A DNA stretch of 64,000 nucleotides from Yoonia sp. SS1-5 (GCF_038443705.2 NZ_CP151767.2:1488001-1552000), one strand, 5' to 3'; numbered from the stretch's first letter, positions 9,090-18,209 are shown. Numbers and translations are program-made. Notes: generated by a model not told the origin, from the letters alone.

Positions 9090-11284
9090 GACATGCCCCC
9101 CACCCATTTGAGCCGAAGCGCGTTTGACACGACCAGAACGCTGGATAGCGCCATCGCACCCGCCGCAAGACCGGGTGACAAAAGCCCAAATGCGGCGACC
9201 GGGATCAGCAATATGTTATATCCAAAGGCCCACCCCAGATTTTGCTTGATGTTGCGCAACGTGGCCCGGCTGACCGCAATGCCGTTCAGAACCTGTGCAG
9301 GATCACCCGACATCAAAACCACATCGGCGCTTTCAATCGCCACATCCGTTCCGGCCCCCATGGCGACCCCCACATCGGCGACAGCCAGCGCAGGCGCGTC
9401 GTTGATCCCATCACCGACAAACGCCACCTTGCCCTGCTGTTGCAGTGTGCGGACAGCATCGACCTTTTCGGCGGGCATCACCTCTTCAATGACCTGATCA
9501 ATCCCAAGCTGCGCGGCGACGGATGCCGCCGTCTCGGACCGGTCCCCGCTGATCATGACCACCCGCTTGCCCTGATGATGGAGCGCCTGCACCACCTGTT
9601 CGGCACCCGGACGCACCGTATCCGCGACCGCGATCACCCCGGCGGGCTGTCCGTTTTTGGCGACGAGCATCGGTGTCTTTCCATCAGCCGCCAAGCTTGC
9701 GGCCTGCTGTTGCAAACCCGCTGTATCCACATGGGCCTCTTCCAGAAAGCGCGCTGTACCAATGACCAGAAGATCGCCGTTCACCACCGCCCGTAGCCCT
9801 GCACCCGGAACGGCCCGGAAATCAGTGGCAGAGGGCAAGGGCCCTTCAACAGCCTCCAGGATCGGGGCGGCAAGCGGATGTTCGGACATCGCCTCGACCG
9901 CCGCAACCTGCCGCAGCAGGGCCTGCCGGTCACCATCCTGCGCAATCACATCCGTCAGAACAGGGCATCCCATGGTCAGGGTCCCCGTCTTGTCAAAGGC
10001 GACGACGTCGACATCCTGCAATATCTGCAGGGCGGTCCCCCGCCGAAACAGGACCCCAAGTTCGGCGGCACGTCCGGTTCCCACCATAATGGATGTGGGC
10101 GTGGCCAGCCCCATCGCACAAGGGCAGGCGATGATCAGAACCGAAACCCCTGCAACCAGCGCCAGTGGCAATGCAGGATCCGGCCCCCAGATCAGCCAGC
10201 AGATCACCGTCACTGCGGCAATCACCATCACCGCCGGGACAAACCACGCGGCGATGCGATTGACCAGCGCCTGCACCGGCAGACGCATATCCTGCGCCTC
10301 TTGCACCATCCGGATAATCCCTGACAGGACCGTTGCCGCACCAACCGCACTGACCTGCATCTGCAAAGCGCCATCACCGTTGATCGTGCCGCCGATCAGG
10401 GCATCACCCGCGCCCTTTTCGGCCGGTATGGGTTCGCCTGTCACCATGCTTTCATCAACAAACGATGCGCCGGTTTCGATCTGCCCGTCGGTCGGCACAC
10501 GTTCGCCCGGGCGGATGATGACCACATCGCCGATTGCCAGGTCCGCAATCGGCACCTCGGCCTCGCCATCCGCGCGCAAGACCCGCGCGGTCTGGGGACG
10601 CAGCCCGACTAGTCGCTGGATTGCCGCACCGGTTTGGCCCTTTGCCCGTGCCTCTAGCCATCTGCCCATCAGGATCAGGGTGACAATGACGCTCGCCGCC
10701 TCGAAATACACCGCGGGCGATCCGGGCGGCAGCAGCGCGGGGGCAAACAGGGCAATGGTCGAAAACGCCCAGGCCGCCCCCGTTCCCAGCACCACAAGCG
10801 CATCCATATCAGGCGCGCCGCGCAGCAGGGATGGCACACCGCGGGTAAAAAAGCCGCGCCCAGGCCACGCAAGAACCGCGGTGCAAAGCACGAATTGAAC
10901 CGCCCAGCTGTTGTATTGCCCGATATTCTGCATCACCCAGTGATGAAAGGCGGGGATCAGGTGCCCGCCCATTTCCAGCACAAAGACCGGCAAGGTCAGC
11001 GCGGCAGCAATGACAAATTGTCGGATCCCGGCCGCGTCAGTCCCGCCCGCGACCATCGGATCGTCGGCGGCTTTGCGCATCGTCGCGGCATAACCTGCGC
11101 CCGCAATTACCTGCCGCACCGCATCTGCATCGGTTGTCGCCATGATCCGGGCCGCACCGGTTGTCAGATTGACATGGGCGTCGACCACACCTGGCGCGCT
11201 GTGCAAGGCACGCTCCACCCTAGCCACGCACGAGCCGCAATGCATGCCGTCAACATCAAAGCGAAACTCTCTTACCGCATCCAT
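9086..11284 (-). CDS. copA: copper-translocating P-type ATPase
   Basis: P1B-type ATPase that exports Cu(I) from the cytoplasm. Domains in order: one heavy-metal-associated domain with MHCGSC (C16, C19), paired transmembrane helices, the actuator loop with TGEPIP, the ion-binding CPC (C387, C389) in a membrane helix, the phosphorylated Asp in DKTGTLT (D431), the EHPLA nucleotide-binding histidine motif and GDGINDAPAL. CPC with a single HMA domain at 732 residues fits CopA rather than a zinc/cadmium pump. AAGGA lies seven bases before the ATG. First gene of copA-cueR. Confidence 0.95.
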   Translation of the reverse strand: MDAVREFRFDVDGMHCGSCVARVERALHSAPGVVDAHVNLTTGAARIMATTDADAVRQVIAGAGYAATMRKAADDPMVAGGTDAAGIRQFVIAAALTLPVFVLEMGGHLIPAFHHWVMQNIGQYNSWAVQFVLCTAVLAWPGRGFFTRGVPSLLRGAPDMDALVVLGTGAAWAFSTIALFAPALLPPGSPAVYFEAASVIVTLILMGRWLEARAKGQTGAAIQRLVGLRPQTARVLRADGEAEVPIADLAIGDVVIIRPGERVPTDGQIETGASFVDESMVTGEPIPAEKGAGDALIGGTINGDGALQMQVSAVGAATVLSGIIRMVQEAQDMRLPVQALVNRIAAWFVPAVMVIAAVTVICWLIWGPDPALPLALVAGVSVLIIACPCAMGLATPTSIMVGTGRAAELGVLFRRGTALQILQDVDVVAFDKTGTLTMGCPVLTDVIAQDGDRQALLRQVAAVEAMSEHPLAAPILEAVEGPLPSATDFRAVPGAGLRAVVNGDLLVIGTARFLEEAHVDTAGLQQQAASLAADGKTPMLVAKNGQPAGVIAVADTVRPGAEQVVQALHHQGKRVVMISGDRSETAASVAAQLGIDQVIEEVMPAEKVDAVRTLQQQGKVAFVGDGINDAPALAVADVGVAMGAGTDVAIESADVVLMSGDPAQVLNGIAVSRATLRNIKQNLGWAFGYNILLIPVAAFGLLSPGLAAGAMALSSVLVVSNALRLKWVGGMS

Positions 11285-11313
11285 GCCTGATCCTTTCAGC
11301 CCTCGATATGGGT

Positions 11314-11344
11314 TCTATAAGGGTTCCAGCAACAGGAAGGTCAA
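11314..11344 (-). promoter_or_regulatory. CueR-type promoter/operator of copA
   Basis: Read on the minus strand there is a -35 TTGACC (11344-11339) and a -10 TATAGA (11319-11314) separated by 19 bp, the over-long spacer typical of MerR-family promoters. Inside the spacer sits the interrupted dyad CCTTCC-N7-GGAACC (11340-11322), almost the same as the E. coli copA site as I remember it. The dyad is imperfect at one position. Transcription would start about 20-25 bases before the copA ATG. Confidence 0.85.
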
Positions 11345-11406
11345 GCGCTGAATGCATATGATTGAACGGCTTCAACAGCTCTTTGACCCGACGCAGAGCA
11401 CCGTTT

Positions 11407-11439
11407 TTGGACTTAAGCATGCGCGGCATTTGGACCTAT
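11407..11439 (+). promoter_or_regulatory. tandem TauR-like boxes upstream of tpa
   Basis: Two direct repeats, TTGGACTTAA (11407-11416) and TTGGACCTAT (11430-11439), lie 23 bp apart, about 100 bp before the tpa ATG. They match the CTGGACYTAA direct repeats described, as I recall, for TauR of Rhodobacter capsulatus at 9 and 8 of 10 positions. The two-helical-turn spacing fits a dimeric MocR-type regulator reading direct repeats. Confidence 0.7.
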
Positions 11440-11534
11440 CGAAATATGGCATATCCACGGCATGATATGAACAGACACGCAGTGCGACATGCGGATTCGC
11501 ATTGCCCCTTTCACCTATCGCTGGAGGCGCCAAT

Positions 11535-12917
11535 ATGGATACCCTGTCATTTTCCAATGATCCCGAACATGTGGTTGAGGCCGATCGCGCCCATGTGTGG
11601 CATCACCTGAGCCAACACAAACCCTACGAAACGGTTGATCCACGCATCATCGTCGAAGGTAAGGGCCTGCGCGTGTGGGACATCAAGGGCAAGGAACATA
11701 TCGACGCGGTCTCAGGCGGTGTCTGGACCGTCAATGTCGGATACGGGCGCGAGCGGATTGGCAAGGCCATTGCCGATCAGGTGACCAAGATGTGCTTTTT
11801 CGGCGGGACCATGGGGACCATCCCGGGCGCACAATTCTCTGAAATGCTGATCGACAAGATGCCGGGGCTCGACCGGGTTTACTACGCCAACTCCGGGTCC
11901 GAGGCGAATGAGAAGGCGTTCAAGATGGTGCGCCAGATCAGCCACAAGCATCATGGCGGCAAAAAGCATAAAATCCTCTATCGCGAACGCGACTATCACG
12001 GCACAACCATTGCAACCCTGTCTGCTGGCGGGCAGGAAGAGCGGAACGCGCAATATGGCCCGTTCACACCTGGCTTTGTTGCCGTGCCGCATTGTCTGGA
12101 ATATCGCAGCCAGGATGGATCCGTCGGCGAGGAATACGCAGAAAAAGCCGCCCAAGCCATCGAAGATGTGATCCTGGCCGAAGGCGCTGACACTATCGGT
12201 TCGCTCTGCCTTGAGCCGATCACTGCGGGCGGCGGCATCATTGTCCCGCCAAAGGGGTACTGGGACCGGGTTCAGGAGATCTGCAAGAAATACGACATCC
12301 TGCTGCATATCGACGAGGTTGTTTGTGGTGTGGGCCGGACCGGCACATGGTTCGGATACCAGCAGTTCGGCGTCCAGCCTGATATTGTCACAATGGCCAA
12401 AGGTGTTGCCTCCGGCTATGCGGCAATCTCGTGCTGCGTGACCACAAATGCCGTTTTCGAGATGTTCAAGGACGACACTGACCGGATGTCCTATTTCCGC
12501 GATATTTCGACATTTGGTGGCTGCACGGCCGGGCCAGCAGCCGCAATCGAAAACATGAAGATCATCGAGGAAGAAGGCCTTTTGGCGAACTCCACCGCCA
12601 TGGGTGTGCATCTGAAAGACAACCTTCACGGCTTGATGGAAAAGCATCGTTGGATTGGTGATGTGCGCGGCATGGGTCTGTTTGCCGGTGCGGAACTGGT
12701 GACCGACCGCCAGACCAAGGAACCGGTTGACGAAAAACAGGTTGCAGCCATTGTTGCCGACTGCATGGCGCAGGGCATTGTCATCGGCGCCACCAACCGG
12801 TCACTGCCGGGCTTCAACAACACGCTGCTGTTTGCACCTGCACTGATCGCAACCAAGGATGATCTGGATCAGGTCACCGACGCGGTTGATCAGGCCATCA
12901 CGCGGGTTCTGGGTTAA
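11535..12917 (+). CDS. tpa: taurine--pyruvate aminotransferase
   Basis: A class III PLP aminotransferase of 460 residues. It moves the amino group of taurine to pyruvate, giving sulfoacetaldehyde and alanine. Visible features are the cofactor-binding NSGSEANE, the LHIDEVVCGVGRTG segment with the conserved Asp, and the Schiff-base lysine in MAKGVASGY. I start at the ATG at 11535 with GGAGG seven bases upstream. The assignment to taurine, rather than another omega-amino acid, rests on the neighbours tauR and xsc and the TauR-like boxes upstream. A hairpin follows the stop. Confidence 0.93.
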   Translation: MDTLSFSNDPEHVVEADRAHVWHHLSQHKPYETVDPRIIVEGKGLRVWDIKGKEHIDAVSGGVWTVNVGYGRERIGKAIADQVTKMCFFGGTMGTIPGAQFSEMLIDKMPGLDRVYYANSGSEANEKAFKMVRQISHKHHGGKKHKILYRERDYHGTTIATLSAGGQEERNAQYGPFTPGFVAVPHCLEYRSQDGSVGEEYAEKAAQAIEDVILAEGADTIGSLCLEPITAGGGIIVPPKGYWDRVQEICKKYDILLHIDEVVCGVGRTGTWFGYQQFGVQPDIVTMAKGVASGYAAISCCVTTNAVFEMFKDDTDRMSYFRDISTFGGCTAGPAAAIENMKIIEEEGLLANSTAMGVHLKDNLHGLMEKHRWIGDVRGMGLFAGAELVTDRQTKEPVDEKQVAAIVADCMAQGIVIGATNRSLPGFNNTLLFAPALIATKDDLDQVTDAVDQAITRVLG

Positions 12918-12952
12918 AAACGCAGGCGCCGCCCACACGGCAAACCTTCCAG

Positions 12953-12980
12953 AATGCGAGCGCCGGCGGTGCTCGCATTT
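12953..12980 (+). terminator. hairpin between tpa and tauR
   Basis: A perfect 9-bp stem (AATGCGAGC with GCTCGCATT) encloses a nine-base loop and ends in a short run of T. It lies between tpa and tauR on the coding strand. With only three T residues it may be a partial terminator or an mRNA-stabilising structure that lowers tauR relative to tpa. Confidence 0.5.
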
Positions 12981-13058
12981 TCCGATCTCTCACATCGCAC
13001 CAGCCTCTTGCGCTGCGCAAGCGATAGGTCCAGTCTGCGCCAAACATAAGGCCAGCGC

Positions 13059-14546
13059 ATGTCAATTTCTGTCGAGACTTTCTTTCTGGATCCCGCGACC
13101 GAGGGCACCTTGCAGTCGCGTATCCAACAGATGGTCGCCCAAGGCATTCTGCAGGGGCGCTTTCGGCGGGGCGAAAGACTGCCGTCGTCACGGCAGATGG
13201 CACAGCATCTTGGCGTCAGCCGGATTACCGTCACATTGGCCTATACCGAACTTGTCGCCGATGATTATCTGACCTCGCGCGGGCGATCCGGTTATTTCGT
13301 GTCCGACAATGCGCCGGAACCACCCGCATTTCCCGCCAGACGCTTTGGGACCGGAACCGTCGATTGGAACAAGGCCATCGGGCAGCGTTTCAGTCCGGGG
13401 CTTAGCATGGACAAACCGGCCGATTGGGCCAGCTACCGCTATCCGTTCATCTATGGGCAAGCCGACAAGACCCTGTTTGACAGCGCCAATTGGCGGCTAT
13501 GCGCCTTGCAGGCCCTCGGCATGCGGGATTTTTCGGCCCTGACAACCGACTATTACGATGCCGACGACCCCAAGCTGGTTGAATTCATCGCGCGCCAAAC
13601 CCTGCCCCGGCGCGGCATATTGGCCAATAGCGACGAAATCCTGGTGACCATGGGCGCGCAAAATGCGCTTTGGCTGTCGGCGCAGGTCTTGCTGAACAGA
13701 CGGCGGCGGGCCGTGATCGAAGATCCATGTTATCCGGCGCTGCGCGACATCCTGGTGCAATCAAACTGCCACCTCAGTACTGTCGCGGTCGATGCGGATG
13801 GACTGCCACCAGACGCCTTGCCCGACGACACCGACGTCGTTTTCACAACACCCAGCCATCAATGCCCCACCAGTGCGACCATGCCCTTGGCCCGGCGCAA
13901 GACCCTGTTGGCAAAGGCCGAGGCAGAGGATTTCATCATCGTCGAGGATGATTACGAATTCGAGATGTCGTTTCTGAAATCCCCCTCGCCCTCGCTTAAG
14001 TCATTGGATCAGAACGGGCGGGTTGTCTATGTCGGGTCCTTCTCGAAATCCCTCTTTCCGGGATTGCGTCTTGGGTATCTGGTGGGCCCTGCCCCGTTTA
14101 TCCGCGAGGCCCGCGCCTTGCGCGCAACCGTCTTGCGGCACCCGCCCGGGCATATTCAGCGCACTGTCAGCTACTATCTGTCCCTTGGGCATTACGACGC
14201 GCTGGTCCGCCGGATGAGCAAGGCCTATCAGGCCCGCCGCAATGTGATGGACGCAGCATTGCTGGATTTTCAACTGACCGTTGCAGGAAAGGGGGTTTAT
14301 GGTGGCTCTTCCATTTGGCTTGAGGCACCGGGGGGCGTTGATGCGCGCAAACTGGCCGCCGAATTGCGTCAGGATCGCGTCCTGATCGAACCGGGCGCAC
14401 CTTTCTTTGCCGATCCCGAGGCATCACCCAGTCACTTTCGTTTGGCCTATTCCTCGATCCCGGCCAGCCGGATTCGCGAAGGTGTCGCGTTGATCGCGCA
14501 ATGCGCCCAGCGCCTGCGCGGGACCGGGAACACCCATGCCAAATGA
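13059..14546 (+). CDS. tauR: MocR-family (GntR/aminotransferase) regulator TauR
   Basis: A 495-residue fusion of a GntR winged helix (residues 15-80, with RGERLPSSRQMAQHLGVSR) and a fold-type I aminotransferase-like domain (about 110-490). The PLP lysine would be in VGSFSKSLFPGLRLGY. MocR regulators use PLP as a sensor of an amine. In Rhodobacter capsulatus the gene in the same place, tpa-tauR-xsc, activates taurine genes and binds direct repeats like those seen here upstream of tpa and xsc. Same strand as both neighbours, so it may be transcribed with tpa past the hairpin. Confidence 0.9.
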   Translation: MSISVETFFLDPATEGTLQSRIQQMVAQGILQGRFRRGERLPSSRQMAQHLGVSRITVTLAYTELVADDYLTSRGRSGYFVSDNAPEPPAFPARRFGTGTVDWNKAIGQRFSPGLSMDKPADWASYRYPFIYGQADKTLFDSANWRLCALQALGMRDFSALTTDYYDADDPKLVEFIARQTLPRRGILANSDEILVTMGAQNALWLSAQVLLNRRRRAVIEDPCYPALRDILVQSNCHLSTVAVDADGLPPDALPDDTDVVFTTPSHQCPTSATMPLARRKTLLAKAEAEDFIIVEDDYEFEMSFLKSPSPSLKSLDQNGRVVYVGSFSKSLFPGLRLGYLVGPAPFIREARALRATVLRHPPGHIQRTVSYYLSLGHYDALVRRMSKAYQARRNVMDAALLDFQLTVAGKGVYGGSSIWLEAPGGVDARKLAAELRQDRVLIEPGAPFFADPEASPSHFRLAYSSIPASRIREGVALIAQCAQRLRGTGNTHAK

Positions 14547-14588
14547 TCAAGACCATTGCGCCGTGGGTCGATTGTGATAGAAGAATGA

Positions 14589-14622
14589 AGTCTTATTTTT
14601 GAGACATATGGTCTCATTTTTG
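14589..14622 (+). promoter_or_regulatory. GTCTYA / TGAGAC repeats upstream of xsc
   Basis: A 13-base element, GTCTTATTTTTGA (14589-14601) and GTCTCATTTTTGA (14610-14622), occurs twice at exactly 21 bp. The first copy also forms a palindrome GTCTTA-N4-TGAGAC (14589-14604), and TGAGAC pairs with the next GTCTCA across five bases. The layout, two helical turns upstream of an operon, suggests an operator, but I cannot name the protein. Confidence 0.45.
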
Positions 14623-14627
14623 ATTTA

Positions 14628-14661
14628 ACTGGCAATACCGAGCCGTTTCAACTGGACCTAC
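14628..14661 (+). promoter_or_regulatory. TauR-like box upstream of xsc
   Basis: CTGGACCTAC at 14652-14661 matches CTGGACYTAA at 9 of 10 positions. A weaker half, CTGGCAATAC, starts 24 bp earlier at 14628, giving nearly the same spacing as upstream of tpa. It lies about 90 bp before the xsc ATG, so TauR could activate xsc from its own promoter. Confidence 0.55.
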
Positions 14662-14750
14662 TGCGGCGAACCACTAAACAATACAGTCGCCAAAGATTTT
14701 CAGGCCATTGGCCACTGAACGAACCTTACACAACGGGAAGGACCCTCCTC

Positions 14751-16523
14751 ATGAAGATGACCACCGAAGAAGCCTTTGTAAAAACGCTGCAAGCGCATGG
14801 CATCAGACATGCTTTCGGGATCATCGGCTCTGCGATGATGCCGATTTCCGATATCTTCCCTGCTGCAGGCATCACATTCTGGGACTGCGCGCATGAGATG
14901 ACTGCCGGTATGATGGCAGACGGCTACACCCGCGCCACTGGTGAGATGTCGATGATGATCGCCCAGAACGGCCCCGGAATCACGAACTTCGTGACGTCCG
15001 TGAAGACCGCGTACTGGAACCACACCCCATGTCTGCTGGTCACACCGCAGGCCGCCAACAAGACCATCGGTCAGGGTGGTTTTCAGGAAATGGAACAGAT
15101 GAACCTGTTTGCCGATTGTGTGGCCTATCAGGAAGAAGTCCGCGACCCGACCCGCATCTGCGAAGTGCTGGCCCGCGTGATTTCCAAGGCGCACCGCCTG
15201 TCCGGCCCGGCCCAGATCAACATTCCGCGTGATTTCTGGACCCAGGTCGTTGATATCGAAATCCCCGAGCCGATCAATTTCGAAGTCTCGCCCGGTGGCT
15301 CTGACAGCATCGCCAAAGCGGCTGAGCTGCTGTCCACTGCCAAGTTCCCGGTGATCCTGAACGGTGCTGGCGTTGTTCTGGCCGAGGGCGGCATCGAAGC
15401 CTCCCGCGTGCTGGCTGAAAAGCTGGATGCACCTGTATGCGTTGGTTACCAGCATAATGACGCGTTTCCGGGCAACCACCCGCTGTTTGCAGGTCCTTTG
15501 GGCTATAACGGGTCCAAGGCCGGGATGGAGCTGATCAGCAAGGCTGACGTTGTATTGGCCCTTGGCACACGCCTTAACCCGTTCTCGACCCTGCCCGGCT
15601 ATGGCATTGATTACTGGCCCAAGGACGCAAAGGTCATTCAGGTTGACATCAACCCTGACCGCATCGGCCTGACCAAGAAAGTGACTGTTGGTATCGTCGG
15701 CGACGCGACCAAGGTTGCCAATGGCATCACAGCCGCACTGGCCGATGATGCAGGTGATGCAGGCCGTGAGGATCGCAAGAACCTGATCGCCACGACCAAA
15801 TCCGCATGGGCGCAGGAACTGACCTCGCTTGATCACGAGCAGGACGATCCCGGCACCACATGGAACGAGCGTGCCCGTGCCGCCCGTCCTGACTGGATGT
15901 CACCCCGCATGGCATGGCGCGCGATCCAGTCTGCGATGCCGGAGGATGCGATCATTTCGTCCGATATCGGCAACAACTGCGCGATTGGTAACGCTTACCC
16001 AAGCTTCCCAACGGGTCGTAAGTATCTGGCACCAGGCCTGTTTGGCCCATGTGGTTACGGTCTGCCGTCCATCATTGGTGCCAAGATTGGCCAGAAAGAC
16101 ACGCCGGTAATCGGTTTCGCTGGTGACGGTGCGTTTGGTATCTCGGTCAACGAGCTGACTGCAATTGGTCGTGACGAATGGCCAGCCATCACACAGATCG
16201 TGTTCCGGAACTACCAGTGGGGTGCGGAAAAGCGGAACTCCACCCTGTGGTTTGACGACAACTTTGTCGGCACCGAGCTGGACATGAAAGTGTCTTACGC
16301 CGGGATCGCCAATGCCTGTGGTCTGAAAGGTGTGCAGGTTCGCACCATGGAAGAAACCACTGCGGCCCTGAAGGAAGCGATCAAGGATCAGATGGAAAAC
16401 AACACAACCACCCTGATCGAGGTCATCCTGAACCAGGAACTGGGCGAGCCGTTCCGCCGTGACGCGATGAAGAAGCCCGTCAAAGTGGCCGGCATCAGCG
16501 CATCCGACATGGCAGCTGAATAA
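14751..16523 (+). CDS. xsc: sulfoacetaldehyde acetyltransferase
   Basis: A thiamine-diphosphate enzyme of 590 residues. It desulfonates sulfoacetaldehyde with phosphate to give acetyl phosphate and sulfite. The N-terminal Pyr domain carries the catalytic Glu region near HEMTAGMMADGYTRA, followed by the central domain and the ThDP-binding GFAGDGAFGISVNEL near residue 455. Length and end-to-end resemblance to Xsc, and the place between tauR and pta, set it apart from acetolactate synthase. Codon choice leans to GGT, GTT and CGT more than in its neighbours, as in highly expressed genes. Strong upstream AAGGA. Confidence 0.95.
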   Translation: MKMTTEEAFVKTLQAHGIRHAFGIIGSAMMPISDIFPAAGITFWDCAHEMTAGMMADGYTRATGEMSMMIAQNGPGITNFVTSVKTAYWNHTPCLLVTPQAANKTIGQGGFQEMEQMNLFADCVAYQEEVRDPTRICEVLARVISKAHRLSGPAQINIPRDFWTQVVDIEIPEPINFEVSPGGSDSIAKAAELLSTAKFPVILNGAGVVLAEGGIEASRVLAEKLDAPVCVGYQHNDAFPGNHPLFAGPLGYNGSKAGMELISKADVVLALGTRLNPFSTLPGYGIDYWPKDAKVIQVDINPDRIGLTKKVTVGIVGDATKVANGITAALADDAGDAGREDRKNLIATTKSAWAQELTSLDHEQDDPGTTWNERARAARPDWMSPRMAWRAIQSAMPEDAIISSDIGNNCAIGNAYPSFPTGRKYLAPGLFGPCGYGLPSIIGAKIGQKDTPVIGFAGDGAFGISVNELTAIGRDEWPAITQIVFRNYQWGAEKRNSTLWFDDNFVGTELDMKVSYAGIANACGLKGVQVRTMEETTAALKEAIKDQMENNTTTLIEVILNQELGEPFRRDAMKKPVKVAGISASDMAAE

Positions 16524-16525
16524 GC

Positions 16526-17272
16526 TTGCCATTTGACCTAGGCCCCGGACAGGCGGCCGCGTTGGGAGTAGCACTCTTTGGCGCGGCCTTTGTCCGGGGC
16601 TATTCGGGTTTTGGGTTCTCGGCGATCTTCATTGCCTTTGCGGCCCTGATCACAAACCCGCTTCCCCTTATTCCGGTGGTGTTTTCATGCGAAATGCTCA
16701 TGACAGTCTTTCAGGCACGCGGGATCCGCGGCCATGTGGACTGGCGGCGCGTTTTCGCACTGCTTGCCGGGGCGGCGATTGTGCTGCCATTTTCGGTCTG
16801 GGCCATTCTTTCGCTGGGCGAAAGCACGGTCAGGCTATCCGTTTCCTTGATCGTCTTGACGATGTCGCTGGTCTTGCTGTCCGGCTGGACGTTGCAACGC
16901 ACGATCAAAGCCCCCGGTCATATGGGCGTCGGTATGGTGTCGGGCCTATGCAACAGCGCCGGGATCGGCGGATTACCCGTCGCCGCCTTCATGACCGCGC
17001 AACCGATGCAGGCAGCCACGTTTCGCGCCACGATGATCGTCTATCTGACGGGGCTCGACCTGATCACCATGCCCCTGCTTTGGGCCGGTGGGTTAGTCAC
17101 GTGGGAGACCGCGTTGGGCGTCGCCCTTGCCTTTCCGCTGCTGGGGCTGGGCGTCTGGCTGGGCGGGCGTCAGTTTCTGGCCGCTTCGCCTTCGACATTT
17201 CGTCGTTTTGCGGTGATGCTGCTTTTGGCGCTGTCCCTGCTGGGACTGGCGCGTGCAATGATGGGAATTTGA
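16526..17272 (+). CDS. TSUP-family (TauE/SafE) permease, probable sulfite exporter
   Basis: A 248-residue integral membrane protein with about seven or eight helices and the family's duplicated glycine/proline-rich pattern, including FVRGYSGFGFSA near residue 25 and SGLCNSAGIGGLPVAAF near residue 135. TSUP proteins move sulfite, sulfoacetate or similar anions; next to xsc the obvious cargo is the sulfite it releases. The start is a TTG two bases after the xsc stop, without a clear ribosome-binding site of its own. Confidence 0.85.
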   Translation: MPFDLGPGQAAALGVALFGAAFVRGYSGFGFSAIFIAFAALITNPLPLIPVVFSCEMLMTVFQARGIRGHVDWRRVFALLAGAAIVLPFSVWAILSLGESTVRLSVSLIVLTMSLVLLSGWTLQRTIKAPGHMGVGMVSGLCNSAGIGGLPVAAFMTAQPMQAATFRATMIVYLTGLDLITMPLLWAGGLVTWETALGVALAFPLLGLGVWLGGRQFLAASPSTFRRFAVMLLLALSLLGLARAMMGI

Positions 17273-17273
17273 C

Positions 17274-18209
17274 ATGACATCACCGTTTATTTCCAATCGC
17301 GAGGCTGTGGCCCCGCAAGACCTGATTGACCGGGCAAAACGCTTTGGCGCACCCCGCGTGGCAATTGCCCGCGCCGGCTCACCCTTGCCGATGGAAGCCG
17401 CAGAAGACGCGACCAGGGCAGGCATCATGGTGCCTGTATTTGTCGGCGAGGCGGATATGATCCGCGCCGAGGCCGCAAAGCTGGATTGGGATATCTCCGG
17501 CTACGCCCTGCATGACACAACGGGCGAGGAAGAGGCGGGCAAAACCGCGGCCGCCCTGTGCGGCGCGGGTGAGGCTGACGTTTTGATGAAGGGCCAGCTG
17601 CACACGGATGTCTTCATGAAATCCGCCGTATCCCGCGATGCGGGTCTGCGCACCGGCGCCCGGTTCGTCCATATTTTCCACATCACCCATCCTGACGGCG
17701 GCAAGCCTGTCCTGATTTCGGATGCGGCGGTGAACGTGGCCCCCGATCTGACAACCCGCCAATCATCCATTGTTGAGGTCAAGAAACTGCTCAACCGGCT
17801 GGGCAATGATCGTCCCAAAATCGCGATCCTGTCCGCGACAGAGAGTGCTATTCCATCGGTGCCCTCGTCCATGGACGGCCAGGCGCTGGCCGAATGGGCC
17901 CGCGAGAATGTCGAAGATATTGACGTGTCCGGCCCATTGGCGTTTGACCTGATCATGTCGCCCCAGGCCGTCGCCACGAAGAAGATGACGGATGATCCTG
18001 TGGCGGGCAACGCAGACGCAATCATCGTGCCGGATATTGTGTCAGGCAATGCGTTGTTCAAGGCGTTTGTCTATCTGACCGGCGGCTGCGCGGCGGGTGT
18101 GGTGACAGGGGCCAAGGTGCCGATCCTGCTGACCTCGCGCGCTGATCCACCTGCGGCCCGCATGGCGTCCGCCGCATTGGCCGCAATCAGCTGTGGTTTG
18201 CCAAAATGA
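17274..18209 (+). CDS. pta: phosphate acetyltransferase, short form
   Basis: Converts the acetyl phosphate released by Xsc, with CoA, into acetyl-CoA. The 311 residues cover only the PTA_PTB catalytic domain, without the N-terminal regulatory domains of enterobacterial Pta. Recognisable stretches are the ADVLMKGQLHTD segment, VNVAPDL and the C-terminal VTGAKVPILLTSRAD. The ATG is one base after the TSUP gene stop. Its stop overlaps ackA as ATGA. Short Pta enzymes next to xsc are typical of taurine degraders. Confidence 0.92.
   Translation: MTSPFISNREAVAPQDLIDRAKRFGAPRVAIARAGSPLPMEAAEDATRAGIMVPVFVGEADMIRAEAAKLDWDISGYALHDTTGEEEAGKTAAALCGAGEADVLMKGQLHTDVFMKSAVSRDAGLRTGARFVHIFHITHPDGGKPVLISDAAVNVAPDLTTRQSSIVEVKKLLNRLGNDRPKIAILSATESAIPSVPSSMDGQALAEWARENVEDIDVSGPLAFDLIMSPQAVATKKMTDDPVAGNADAIIVPDIVSGNALFKAFVYLTGGCAAGVVTGAKVPILLTSRADPPAARMASAALAAISCGLPK

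Noticed and set aside
9657..10898. 413-codon open frame on the plus strand
   Set aside because: It is antisense to copA. All CopA motifs are in the minus frame; the long frame comes from high third-position GC.
14700..15836. 378-codon open frame on the minus strand
   Set aside because: A shadow of xsc; it has no recognisable domain.
14751..16523. Acetolactate synthase large subunit
   Set aside because: Same ThDP fold, but it is flanked by tauR and pta and there is no small regulatory subunit.
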